Assembly (NCBI GenBank): GCA_019009955.1
Contig: CM032233.1
Span: 96,380,001 to 96,444,000, forward strand
Reading direction: 5' to 3'
Length of the DNA: 64,000 bases
Source of the DNA: Riptortus pedestris
Lineage: Eukaryota > Arthropoda > Insecta > Hemiptera > Alydidae
This document shows, piece by piece, positions 26,401 to 34,789 of this stretch (within the stretch, counting starts at the first letter, position 1; each line of letters opens with the position of its first letter). Under the pieces are notes generated by a model. The model saw only the letters and a program-made list of their open reading frames with translations, did no database searches and was not told the origin of the DNA. The position numbers and the translations under genes are program-made.

Positions 26401-26540
26401 AATTCAAAGAGAAATGAAGGTGATTTAGAAAAAATAAATCTCACCTCAACTTCATAATCCTCATTTTCAAGACTTTTCTCCTTCTCTTCAGAATCAGCCT
26501 TGGAAATTGCTTCCATCGTACTCAATACAATTTTACTCAT
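11749..26540 (-). CDS. morgue: Morgue-like F-box / E2-variant protein (complete, 8 coding exons)
   Basis: Exons run 26540-26445, 24644-24519, 21368-21185, 20560-20371, 18112-18003, 16408-16267, 12251-12080 and 11859-11749. They sum to 1131 nt (376 residues plus TAA), all with GT-AG introns and matching phases. Domains in order: acidic N-terminus; Cys-rich finger (residues 36-66); F-box (about 131-170, LPPEVLLVMFSYLDDLSLW); short linker with CPCKAC; E2 fold (about 236-376) with HPN at 299-301 and a Gly at 309 where active E2s carry Cys. In Drosophila, Morgue has this same order and the same Cys-to-Gly change, binds the SCF adaptor through its F-box, and promotes turnover of the apoptosis inhibitor DIAP1. 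By homology this protein should act in ubiquitin-dependent control in the cytosol without forming a ubiquitin thioester. It is shorter than the fly protein, mainly in the N-terminal half. The start is the first ATG of the only open exon upstream; a second ATG lies at codon 9. Confidence 0.88.
12080..12251 (-). CDS. morgue: morgue coding exon 7: E2 core with Gly at the active site
   Basis: Residues 283-340. YPMKPPVVRFLTKVFHPNVS includes the YPxxPP and HPN motifs. Next comes HGDVGLDSIQNNWSLALTIS, where active enzymes have G.iCLDIL...WSPa.ti. The GGC codon at 12175-12173 is the position of the missing Cys. HPN and the Trp are kept, so the fold is expected to be intact while thioester formation is not possible. 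Confidence 0.93.
13311..13399. repeat. Compound (TC)n(TA)n microsatellite
   Basis: TC repeat 13311-13338 followed directly by a TA repeat to 13399, in morgue intron 6. Confidence 0.95.
13668..13722 (+). repeat. Shared GTCACGCAGGGGCTGCG block
   Basis: About 43 bases match the minus strand at 4125-4080, including GTCACGCAGGGGCTGCG and TAAGCAGATTTCCCA. Weaker matches lie at 58631-58660 and, reversed, at 27364-27385. The block occurs in different contexts, so it is a mobile-element piece, not part of morgue. Confidence 0.6.
14140..14417 (+). repeat. Dispersed repeat copy with pyrimidine block
   Basis: Copy of the family at 3656-4050 and 59260-59500: a GTATAGAACAAT module, a CCCCTCTAAACCCCCC block, then CGATCGCTCACAGACAATAT running into a TA tract. 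In morgue intron 6. Confidence 0.5.
14419..14475. repeat. (TA)n tract with CA interruption
   Basis: TA tract ending in TACACACATATATA directly at the left end of the mariner inverted duplication; it supplies the TA target dinucleotide. Confidence 0.9.
14476..15282. mobile_element. Mariner-derived foldback element: two 3' halves head to head
   Basis: This 807-bp unit is bounded by CGAGGGCGTATTGAAAAGTA and its reverse complement, each next to TA. Arms 14476-14843 and 14914-15282 are inverted copies of the same mariner C-terminal half and end, differing at only a few positions, around a 70-bp spacer. Each arm encodes the end of a DD34D transposase: GWDIIDHPPYSPDLAPSDYH, then HLGGQKFKSDEEVQEAVVSW and a run ending EYVEK. 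The left (minus-strand) frame also includes LHDNARPHVS with the second catalytic Asp. No N-terminal half exists, so it cannot move by itself. It lies in morgue intron 6 (12252-16266), where its transcript could form a hairpin of about 365 bp. Confidence 0.9.
15305..15850 (-). pseudogene. Degraded transposon DNA with HTH-like remnant
   Basis: The left part (15318-15400) shares GAAAATCGTGTCATGAGTA with the reverse complement of 2310-2400 and a TAGGTAGGAT block with 31460, so it is a dispersed repeat. On the minus strand at about 15790-15690, KLSLELGVSYRTVLHHLGDI looks like a mariner-type helix-turn-helix. No further domain is readable. Confidence 0.35.
15897..16104 (-). repeat. tRNA-derived SINE, copy in morgue intron 6
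   Basis: The reverse complement begins GGCTCAGGTTAGTCATGAGA (box A region), has a box B-like GAGTTCAATTCCC, and continues with a TTTATTTAGTGACGAACTTA body. The body and tRNA head match copies at 29910, 44195 and 45440. Confidence 0.75.
16267..16408 (-). CDS. morgue: morgue coding exon 6: first half of E2 fold
   Basis: Residues 236-282. WQASITGPVGSPYEGGIFYL is the classic E2 beta-sheet signature (W..tI.GP..tPYEGG.F.l). It ends in a split AG|T codon completed by exon 7. Confidence 0.92.
18003..18112 (-). CDS. morgue: morgue coding exon 5: linker
   Basis: Residues 199-235 with both end codons split. Contains NSCPCKAC, an unexplained Cys cluster, then a charged stretch ending RRNRLRSELKG, which leads into helix 1 of the E2 fold. 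The acceptor is only about 120 bp from the Tc1 insertion at 18232-19451. Confidence 0.82.
18232..19451 (-). mobile_element. Tc1-like transposon in morgue intron 4
   Basis: This 1220-bp element is bounded by CACTTGGCAGCAAAAAA on the left and the inverted form of TACTCGGCAGCAAAAAA on the right, each next to TA (18230-18231 and 19452-19453). Transposase remnants run on the minus strand from about 19150 to 18366. They include an N-terminal HTH (EVWSVHYFAQALGVARSTIH), a mid segment HSDGRERVW-like followed by WRQPGECFAQCTLRESWPLE, and the second catalytic block FILIQDNARPHTARIVTEYL. Frames shift at least twice, and the C-terminal SPDxNPIEH block with the last acidic residue is absent, so the copy is not autonomous. 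It sits 119 bp upstream of morgue exon 5. Confidence 0.88.
18366..19150 (-). pseudogene. Tc1-like transposase, frameshifted and 3'-truncated
   Basis: Fragments lie in three minus frames: HTH region (about 19140-18930), linker (about 18861-18700) and catalytic core (18701-18366, ending GISCFTL). A full Tc1 transposase is about 340 residues with DDE spacing D...D-34-E. Here the second Asp is visible in QDNARPH, the first lies at a frame break (LLITDGLYHSDG), and the Glu region is missing. Confidence 0.8.
20371..20560 (-). CDS. morgue: morgue coding exon 4: F-box
   Basis: Residues 136-198. It carries the bulk of the F-box: VLLVMFSYLDDLSLWSVGSV, then CRRWRNLLRS, matching the LPxEvLl.IfsyLd..dL..v..VCr.Wr consensus. 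By family role this helix bundle contacts Skp1 in SCF ligases. The C-terminal part (SYTQKRFPIYKP) matches the segment that usually follows in this family. Confidence 0.9.
21185..21368 (-). CDS. morgue: morgue coding exon 3: acidic linker and start of F-box
   Basis: Residues 75-135 plus one base. It starts SGDDGDSGNDEP, an acidic linker, and ends DQLPPE, which is the conserved LPxE opening of an F-box. The box is therefore split by an intron. Confidence 0.85.
24519..24644 (-). CDS. morgue: morgue coding exon 2: Cys-rich zinc-finger exon
   Basis: Residues 33-74, phase 0 at both ends (TTTGCAG| and GAG|GTAAAT). Cys at 36, 39, 46, 52, 55 and 66 and His at 33 and 56 form CxxC...C...CxxCH...C, a plausible zinc ligand set. 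Fly Morgue also begins with a zinc-finger region. Metal binding is inferred. Confidence 0.82.
26445..26540 (-). CDS. morgue: morgue coding exon 1
   Basis: Residues 1-32, starting MSKIVLSTMEAI and ending in an acidic-basic mixed stretch (DSEEKEKSLENEDYEVE). It ends in phase 0 at GAG|GTGAGA. No signal peptide or membrane segment, consistent with a soluble protein. Confidence 0.82.
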
Positions 26541-27480
26541 TTTAAATAAAAAGATATAACATTGAAAGCACATACCATTTTTTTCTTCATAAAAAATAGA
26601 AAACTTAGGTCATTTAATATTTGGGACATAACGTTTCTTCGTTAAAACATTTAAATATAGTACAAACAAACAATCAATATTAAAACAGTTCAATAATTTT
26701 AAGGAAATACCTAAATGATAAACATAGTTTTTAAATTGAGGTTACTTGTGCGGTTGAGTGTAGATGGCGGAATAGTAGCTACCCGAATCATAACTGATTA
26801 TATCAGAGAGCTCAGAAAGTATAAAATTACCAAACCAACCTTCAGTGACGTAAAAAATAAAAAATGTTCATTACAGAGTTGGAATGAGATTCCATTAATT
26901 GCTACAATTATAAATGGTCATAGATTTTATGTTGTGAGTTATGCCAGTATAAAGCTTATAGATATTTAAAATATCACTTGTAAGTTGTTAAAATTACAAA
27001 ACATTTGAGTCGCTACCCCAAACATTTTGTAAAATGAGTTACTATAATAAAATTACATTTAAGAGTCATTTTGAGCATGTTTCGAATAATGGGGACAAAG
27101 GGCTGAGAATATATATATATAAGAGATTAAGTCAAGAGCGAGGCACAGTTAACAAGACTGTCAGGCCATTACCGACAGTCTTCGTGATGTTAATATATCA
27201 GTCAACGAATCGAAGACCGATGCGGAGGTGTTCTCCTTTCAAAAAAACGGACAACCCCATTGAGAGTTTCGAGATAAACGTTTCTAAAAAACCCTCTCTC
27301 CGAGAATGTCACTCAACATCTTGTAGTTCATCTCGGGAGGCATCCCTCATTCGCCACACACTAACTCAGCCCCCGCGTGACGAACTTTATTTTAAAGTTC
27401 TGAAAAGCTTACTAAGCAGGTATACTGAATATAACAAATTTATAGTCACTGGTATTTACCACTATTGAAATGTAGGCTAC
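26541..27480. other. Region upstream of morgue
   Basis: This holds the 5' flank of morgue. Two plus-strand frames (84 codons at 26715-26969 and 144 codons at 27034-27468) have no recognisable domain. The second lies in a GC-richer patch that contains the inverted repeat GACTGTC/GACAGTC (about 27150-27180) and a reversed copy of the GTCACGC block near 27375, so it is probably mobile-element DNA. Confidence 0.35.
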
Positions 27481-27494
27481 GTAATGTTGACTTA

Positions 27495-27520
27495 GTAATG
27501 TATGTGGTATAAATATGTAA
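27495..27520 (+). repeat. 26-bp direct repeat, first copy (LTR start fragment)
   Basis: GTAATGTATGTGGTATAAAT plus six bases, identical to 27803-27828. The second copy is the start of the LTR-like sequence, so this is either a truncated 5' LTR or a rearrangement scar. Confidence 0.75.
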
Positions 27521-27536
27521 TTATATAAATATTCCC

Positions 27537-27743
27537 AATGAAAATGATGAAGAATTGGGTCAATATGAGGAGGAAGAAGTTATTGATGAAGAAGAAACAG
27601 AAGTATTTCAAAATCCGTCAGCAGCTGCAAAACGGTTCCTTGAAGACGAAGCAGAACTTTCTGGTTCTTAATATGGAAGTGAAGACGAAGTTGATTTAGA
27701 TAACTATGAAGAGGAACAAGGTGATAAAGATAAAATTAACCAA
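27537..27743 (+). pseudogene. Claspin-like gene fragment
   Basis: The frame reads AAAKRFLEDEAELSGS, stop, YGSEDEVDLDNYEEEQGDKD, after an acidic lead-in (EEEEVIDEEETEVFQNPS). FL.(D/E)EAELSGS followed by an acidic GDxDxI segment is the conserved block of claspin, the checkpoint mediator that presents Chk1 and travels with replication forks. An in-frame TAA at 27669-27671 breaks it. No intron or further claspin sequence is visible on either side, and the fragment lies between two copies of a 26-bp repeat, the second of which opens an LTR. It is therefore best read as a captured or retroposed piece. Confidence 0.55.
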
Positions 27744-27785
27744 AAAAAAAAAATGGTTTTATTTAAGAAATTGTATCTTGGATCT

Positions 27786-28022
27786 TAAAGGGGAGGAAAT
27801 ATGTAATGTATGTGGTATAAATATGTAAATATTGTAATGGCATCGGCCGAGTGTGACGTAAAGTAAATAAAGCCCCGGATTGGCTACAACCCTTCACGCC
27901 ACCTCCCCACTCAACTGCCTTTTCCTGTTCCTTGTTCTCTCAGTCTTCCTGCCCACGTCCTAGAGAAAACATGTAGTCGGCTGGGTTGTCCAAACCAAAT
28001 GTAGTTTTATTTAATTTAACAC
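27786..28022 (+). mobile_element. Polypurine tract plus LTR-like sequence
   Basis: AAAGGGGAGGAAATA (27787-27801) is followed by TGTAATGTATGTGG at 27802, an AATAAA at about 27867, and an end in TTTAATTTAACA near 28022. A purine tract, TG start, poly(A) signal and CA end over about 220 bp is the layout of a 3' LTR. The body is less AT-rich than its surroundings. No reverse transcriptase or integrase is seen upstream, only the claspin-like piece. Confidence 0.55.
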
Positions 28023-28483
28023 CCGAGACACACTAGACTTCATGTGGCTTGTATAATTATATTAAGGATAATATCTGACAGTTGAACTGGACTCCTTGAG
28101 AACTTAACTGTAGACAAAACTACTCTGACAAATAGAAATGTCAAAATTCGACATTTCAAATGCGTGTGATGCATAAAACATTTTTCCATTCTGACAACGT
28201 GGCAGTACATTGGCATTGCATTATTATTAATATAATGATAATATATTGTTATGCTATATGTAATATAAAAAATCTATCTAATAATCATATGAAGAGAAAT
28301 ATAGTGCAAAGATATATAGGGATGAAGCGATGATAATTCGCCGTACTCTCGTCACACAACAAACTGGATATTGTCATTAATGAAAAGAGCAATATGACTG
28401 CCAATATTATTGACATTGCATTTCTCAATGATGAGAATGCTTGTAAGTCTTTAGCCAAGAAAATATCAGGATTCAGCTATCGA

Positions 28484-28486
<3 letters not shown>

Positions 28487-28515
<29 letters not shown>
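28487..28515. repeat. (TA)n microsatellite
   Basis: Short TA tract in intergenic DNA. Confidence 0.9.
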
Positions 28516-28518
<3 letters not shown>

Positions 28519-28712
28519 CAAACTGCATTCTGCCACTGTCCTAGCAATTGTAATGCCAAGAAATAATTCTAAAGCATAGTTACTCCACAACATATTTAAA
28601 TTTGCCTGAATGATTAATAAGAGTGTCCCAGACTGCAGTTCTATAAGAGTGCTAGAAGTATTTGATTTTTTTTTAACTCCCATTAAAAAGATAATAAGAC
28701 TAAATAAACTCT

Positions 28713-28989
28713 GGTAAGAAAAGAAAGACCTCGTTCCTTCACAGTTGTTTATTCTATGCGACAGAGCGCGTTCAGAGCATACGCTCCATCATCAGTGCCG
28801 TCTTCACAACCAGAGAACCAATGATTTCCTGAGACCGCAGAGTCCCTGATCTTGTAGAGTCACAGGGGATCCTTGGCTCCAGTAACATCTTTGTGGAAGA
28901 GGGCACTGATGATGGAGGTGTATGCTCTGAAAGCGCGTTGTCGCATAGAATAAACAACTGTGAAGGAACGAGGCCTTTCTTTTCTTACC
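28713..28989. repeat. 88-bp inverted repeat around a 102-bp loop
   Basis: Left arm 28713-28799 and right arm 28902-28989 are inverted copies (a handful of mismatches), both starting GGTAAGAAAAGAAAG from the outside. Each arm contains CTGATGATGGAG...GCTCTGAA and TAGAATAAACAACTGTG. This motif order (CTGATGA, short hairpin, GAA(A), then AATAAA) resembles the 3' ends of Penelope-like elements, which are known to carry hammerhead-type motifs and to form inverted or tandem end copies. No clear target duplication flanks it. Confidence 0.8.
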
Positions 28990-29098
28990 TAAGATAATAA
29001 TTCCTTCGCCATCCAGCACCTCAAAAATGGAAGAATAAATAAATACTTATAGCTGTTGTTTACGACCCCCGTTATAATTATATTCAGCAACTTGAGAG

Positions 29099-29100
<2 letters not shown>

Positions 29101-29163
<63 letters not shown>
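29101..29163. repeat. (TA)n microsatellite
   Basis: Uninterrupted TA tract. The following 29170-29900 stretch is GC-richer but contains nothing I recognise. Confidence 0.95.
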
Positions 29164-29166
<3 letters not shown>

Positions 29167-29909
29167 GTATCTGCAGCATGCTTGTCATTGCTTCTTCAAT
29201 TGTCTTCCTTATCTAGTCTGCGTGGAAAGTGTCGCTGTATTTCTTGATTGGCAAACTAAAGTTTATTGCGATAGTCCATTCTATAGTAAAACTGTTAGAA
29301 CGGATCGGTAAGGAATGGTCCTGATGCGCTCTGTTATGTCAATCTATTCTCAGATACCTCTAAGTGTCTGTTAGTTGAGTTTGACGTTATGAACCTTACC
29401 TTTTAACTTGCCGGTCGAAAATTTTGTCTTCTAGTTGCAAGTACACGAGGAAATGTTTACGTTTATTGTATATAGTGTGAATCGGCCTTTATTGTACAAT
29501 TGTTATTATTATTTCTGGTGTCTTGTCGGTAGCAAAGGTCACTAATACCATTTGACAATTTGAGTTCTGAGTATTGTCATATTATGTTTTCTTAACTGGA
29601 CACTAAATATGGTTCAAAAACATAGTTCATTTTATCTATTCTTTATTTATAAAAAACGTAAAAAAAAATTATTCTTTTATCCGTAGAGAATTACCTTACG
29701 ATTTTTTTAAACAACCCCTGTTCTACAAGGTTCCAGTTGTCAAAATTCTGCTTAATTGTTATTTTCTGCCAACATGTAAGTACAGCTCATACAAATTTTT
29801 TTTTTGACCAACGTTTTGTGAAGTTTACAGGAAATATGAATAAAGGAATATTTATTTGTTTTTGGGGTTAACAAAAAGTTGTTCACCTCACAGCCCTTAA
29901 TAATCAAAA

Positions 29910-30143
29910 TTAATATTATTATTATTTATTAATATCCACTTTTTGTTACTATGGTTAATAGGGACTGGTTATCTATTGCTTACCACCCTTTTCTAGCCAG
30001 GGTGGGACCAAGGATTTTATTTAGTGAGTTTGTCACTAAATAAATAAATCCTTTTTGCCCAGGCGGGAATCCAACTCACTACTCTAGGTTTGCCATCTGA
30101 GATTAAGGCCAATGCTTTAACTCACATGGCTAACCTGAGCCCC
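29910..30143 (-). repeat. tRNA-derived SINE
   Basis: The reverse complement starts GGGGCTCAGGTTAGCCATGT, continues through a box B-like GAGTTGGATTCCC, then the TTTATTTAGTGACAAACTCA body and an AT-rich (ATA)n tail. Same family as 45440-45669. Confidence 0.8.
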
Positions 30144-30149
30144 ATACTT

Positions 30150-31055
30150 TATTAATAATGGCAATAAAGTAATGATAACTTAATGACTTGTATCTAGTTT
30201 CCATAGACTATTTTCTGTACCCTAATGTTATGGATGGGTCTGTCAATATTTAAATAAATGTGTGGCCTGTCTTCTTTATTAGATATTTGAGTATAAATAT
30301 GATTAATTTATTTAAATCTAGGATCTTAAATATGATTTATAAACATCCAGTAATTTAGGAACTTTGTCTTTGAAATGAGGGGTATTGAATATAATATTGT
30401 AAATTATTCTTCACTTATAGTTTTTATGATTTCTTTAATTTATTTGAAGTGGATGTATCTACTAGATGGTTTTGTACTTTTATTATACCACAAGTAAAGC
30501 TTGGGCATTTGGGATTCCTGTATTCCATTTTTTTAGTCATATAATCCATTTTTATAGTCTTTAAATCCCGTTGTAATGAATGGTTCAGAATGTTTGGGAA
30601 GGGTGCAACCTATTAAATTCTAGCCAAAAACTTAGAAGGGGGTGTTTTATTCAGGGAAAAGACATACTTGTAAAAATTTTGATGTGCCCCTTCTACAGAA
30701 GAAAGACACCTGAGGCCCCATACTTGAATACTATAGAAGAGGTCTCCCTTGTGCTCATTGAGGCCAGCTTGGATTTTGTGCCTTTGCTCACTAAAATGCC
30801 TATAGCCATTTTTGTTTTTGCATCAAAGTATTTCGCTGTCCTTTACAACACACTGATTCAGAAAATGTTTCATCCAGATAGTCCTCTCTATTTCCAAAAA
30901 AAAAAAAAAGAAGAAGAACTTTGGTTTATGAAATATAGACCCCCTTACTCTAACCATAATAAATCCTCAACTTATGCTTAACACCGTGGATCAAACCCAC
31001 CACTATTACTAAATTATTCGCATAAAAAAAGGGATATGTAATATGCCGAAGAACA
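30150..31055. other. Unassigned DNA
   Basis: A 133-codon plus-strand frame (30580-30981) runs through an oligo-A stretch and shows no domain I can name; its proximity to the RT relic at 31060-31340 suggests mobile-element origin. Nothing else recognised. Confidence 0.3.
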
Positions 31056-31059
31056 GGGT

Positions 31060-31340
31060 TAGCGCTGAAATATTTGGTTCAGAATTGGGAGACCAACTGA
31101 AAACAAAAGGTGAAAGAATCTCTCCCTGGAAAACCCCCATAGTAACAGCAATTTCTTCAGTATACTTTCCATTACTTCAAATTTTTGCAGTGGCATTTTA
31201 ATAAAGCTAAATTAAAATTCTTCTTTAGTGCTGATACCTAATTTTTGTAATGCACTTCATAACAAATTGTGATTAATAGAATCAAATATTTTGCAGAAGT
31301 CTAAAAAAATTTTCAAACTTGCTTTTATTCTGGACCTTCG
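31060..31340 (-). pseudogene. LINE reverse transcriptase relic
   Basis: Minus-strand fragments give a (F)LDFCKIFDSINHNLLW-like block (about 31310-31255) and AVTMGVFQGEILSPF (about 31150-31105), matching RT blocks around the first catalytic Asp and the QG.xLSP turn. Frames are broken. This is a different sequence from the RT copies at 37180 and 40190. Confidence 0.5.
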
Positions 31341-31449
31341 AAATTAGTTGAACTGAAACATATAGATTATATAAACAGCCCCTTCCTTTTTGTAGATTTC
31401 CTTTGGGGGAAATAATCTATTGAGCTTGTAAATAGCTTTCGACACATTG

Positions 31450-31800
31450 GTTCAAATTCCCATCGATCCTACCTAGGAGATAATGAAAATAAGGCGTTCA
31501 GATCCAGAGGAGGCGGGAAATATAAAATTAAAAATATTTCCATTATTATGAGTCAGATCGAAAAATTGTATAGAACCAATCTCGTTGCCAAATTAATTTT
31601 CTATAAATGTTGTTTTATAAATTTTTTTGTTAGAACACCCCGTTTAGTTTTCAGCCTTCAGTAAACCCCTTCTCCATCTCATCTCATATTAAGAATAAGC
31701 TGATAAATCATGGAACATCTTATTTTTGGCTTTAATATGACATATTTTTCAACAAACCTTTACTATGTGAGATACAAACAAATATGATATGTCTGATAAT
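31450..31800 (+). repeat. Dispersed repeat copy
   Basis: Contains CGATCCTACCTAGGAGATAA (shared with 2350-2400, and reversed with 15320), then TTATTATGAGTCAGATCGAA and TTCAGCCTTCAGTAAACCCC, the modules seen at 3850-4050 and 9880-9960. Confidence 0.5.
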
Positions 31801-32546
31801 ATCAATTAAGATTTTACATTTCTGACTCATAAATATTTATTTTATCAATACGTTGCTCAATATTAAACCAATTCTATCAATACTATAGATCATATTTTTT
31901 AATGGCATAAATCAGACTTAGAAGAGTCGCTGAATTCCAAAGTTCCAAAGTCAGTTATTATAAATCAGTTCAAAAAAATGCTATAGAATCAATTTTTGTT
32001 ATATATTTAATGCTCTACAATTCTGGTTCTATATATTTTTTAGGGACTTGAATATTAAGTGATTTTTTTCTATTGGCCGTTCCCTCCCAGTGCACTACTG
32101 TCTCGATCAGACGGCTTTCCACCTCACACTATTCTGGTTGTTCTGGAATCCTTTCCTTTTTATTAAAGACCTGAAGATGCCACTGACGTGGTGAAACCAT
32201 TTTTCAAATATAAACATTTAATGCAGAAAGACTACATCTATATTTTATCTAATCCCCTCAAAAAGTTAATGTTTCCCATTCAGCAATTAACCAGGTATTA
32301 CGCCCTACATAAAAATGTTTTCTCAACAGGTAAATTCAAAGCTATAAGATCCTTTATAAGATTTTTCTCAATAATGTAATTCAAGTTTATGTATGTATCA
32401 AGTTATTTCTGGTAACTATGGCAATGAACTTCTTATCTCACACAAATTATGCACCAAGCATGACCTCTTTTCATAAATCTAACCACAAAATTTGATTTGG
32501 CACTGATAACAAACATATGCTACTTAGGACTAACTAACGTCTATAT

Positions 32547-33194
32547 CAGAGGTGGGGAACCTGCGGCCTCCGCGAGGTTCTTGTGTGGCCCTTTGCCACC
32601 TAGTACAAAATGGTAGAGTTTGTTTCAAAAAACAACTATTGTACATCAACGCCATGACAGTTCCGCGAAAAATCCCGCCAAATACTGAAAATTCCACAAT
32701 GTTTATGTAATTTACATATCTAAAAGAAACAAATAATGTTCTATGTAATATTTATTTGAAAATAAATTAAAATTACAAAATACTATTTACAAAATTTGTT
32801 CTCTCATGTCAAAAATAAAAACAAATTTAAGAACGCAAATTACAGATGCACATTTAGAGGATCAATTAAAGCTGTGTGTTACAAAGCTTGATCCAAATAT
32901 ACAATTACTGTCAAACAAAAAACAAAGCCAAAGTCACTAACTTAGTGAATAAAAAAATATTTTTTATTGTATTTTTTATAATATTTTTATATTATTTTAT
33001 ATGTATATTATATTTAAAATTTTGTAGTATTATATTTTATTTTTTCTATATAATGCAATAAATTGTTAAATCTATAGAAAAACTATAATAATTTCACAAA
33101 AGTCACTTTCTTAGGTCAATCAGCTTATGCGGCCTCTCTTATTGCTGCCTAATTTAAATGTGGCCTCTAATGGTTAAAAGGTTCCCCACCTCTG
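32547..33194 (+). mobile_element. Non-autonomous hAT element (648 bp)
   Basis: Ends are CAGAGGTGGGGAACC and its inverted form (GGTTCCCCACCTCTG), and the element is flanked by an exact 8-bp direct repeat GTCTATAT (32539-32546 and 33195-33202), the hAT hallmark. Inside, near 32800-32945, a frame reads SKIKTNLRTQITDAHLEDQL then KLDPNIQLLSNKKQSQSH, the C-terminal tail of the hAT transposases used by such elements (R.NLTdeHL...L). It is an internal deletion derivative that kept only the transposase tail. Confidence 0.93.
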
Positions 33195-33199
33195 GTCTA

Positions 33200-33844
33200 T
33201 ATGATATGAATAGTAGATGTGCTAGAACAGAATATACAATAGGCAATACATCTACACACGGCTTCTAAAATACAACACTCCACATAATGACTGGCACATT
33301 AACACATACTGTCTATCTCATTAACCCTTTTTTCTTTTAGCCTATCTTCTGATTAACTCTGCCTGTCTAGTAACGACTTTGATCCTGTGGAGATCACTTT
33401 CAACACATCTCCTGAGACAACCAGCATCTAGTATCCAGTATACAAAACCGCTTTCAAATATAATAAATATATTGAAAAATGCAATCCTTAACCCACATCC
33501 TAATCCTATCCTACATGACAGCATGGCATGCATTTGTATATCCTGTGTATATGAGGTACTTTTTTTATTTTACCTTCTTGCACGTTTTTTTATAGCTTAC
33601 TTTTGCTTTGTATACCCTTCCTCTTCAGCAAGATTTTACTTTTGGTTTTCTTCTTAGCTCAGGTGTGGGGGGGGGGAGGGACCTTATGCGACTTATCTAT
33701 ATGAATAACATATGGCTATTATTGCACTATGATATGAATAATTTCTATTTTATTATCCAAACTTGCTTTTAACTTTTGTTTGACCTTTAATTATTTATCA
33801 GAATGAATAATCAAGACAATTTTAAACTTCAATATATAGAATTG

Positions 33845-33877
<33 letters not shown>

Positions 33878-34780
33878 CTAGTAGAATTAAAACAAAAAAA
33901 AAACTAGGGGATCGATAGCACTTAAAGTTAAAAATAAATAAATAAAGTGGAGATAGTATTATTATAAGAACCTTAAATTGGATCAAACATTTGTCATAAA
34001 CACTAACATACAATATTTTGAGGAAATAAAAATCCTGGTTAGTGGTGAAAGGACTGGGGGTGGTTACTCTGTTATATATTGGTTTTGAATATGTAAGTAA
34101 GAAGAGGAATTGTTCATTAGTTAGGAAAAAATATGTAGTTACATTTTTTAGTATTAAATTGTAGTTTGCGTTCTTGCCCATTGGTCAATGATAAGAGTAA
34201 TTAAATATATCAATACTCAAATGTCTGCAAACAATTTGGATTTTATTGAGATAATTTTGGCATCTGCAAAAGCTAAGATTTCTGTATTATAAGGATTATA
34301 ACTACCATTATTGATAATTTATTATTATTATTTTCATTATTAAATAGTATGGTTATTTTATTAGTAATTATTAGTACACCTATTATTTACTGAGTAATGG
34401 TAAATTTACTTATTCCCTTCCAAACTACATAATATTTATTAAATCGCCTGCTTCATGCCACAATTATTATCTCAAACCATTCCTATGAGTTATTGTTAAT
34501 ATATGTTTCACTAATTCTTCTTATCGTGCTTTCAGAAGTTCTTTAATATAACATTTTTAATAAACTTCAATATAACTTCTTTAACTAACCTCTTCAATGT
34601 AACCTCATTAATACATTTTTCTTCAAAAATTCTTTAAATAAATTTTTACTAAACACTTTTTATTATTCTTGCAATATTCTCTTAATTGCTTTTTAAGTTT
34701 CTTTAATGCTCTTAATTCTTAAATACTCTTCTAAACTTCAGGCCAAATTTGTTTCCAATACTATCGACATGACAGATACC
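33200..34780. other. Unassigned AT-rich DNA
   Basis: Contains an oligo-A run (about 33851-33877) and a G run (33667-33676). Frames crossing the oligo-A run are compositional artefacts. No gene or named repeat seen. Confidence 0.35.
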
Positions 34781-34789
34781 TTTCACACA

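Noticed and set aside
27034..27468. 144-codon frame as a gene divergent from morgue
   Set aside because: No domain, and it contains a reversed copy of a dispersed GTCACGC repeat block; kept only as part of an unassigned region.
30580..30981. 133-codon plus-strand frame as a gene
   Set aside because: No recognisable domain, crosses an oligo-A run, and lies beside a reverse transcriptase relic.
33849..34181. 110-codon minus-strand frame
   Set aside because: It starts outside any conserved context and ends in a poly-Phe run produced by an oligo-A tract.
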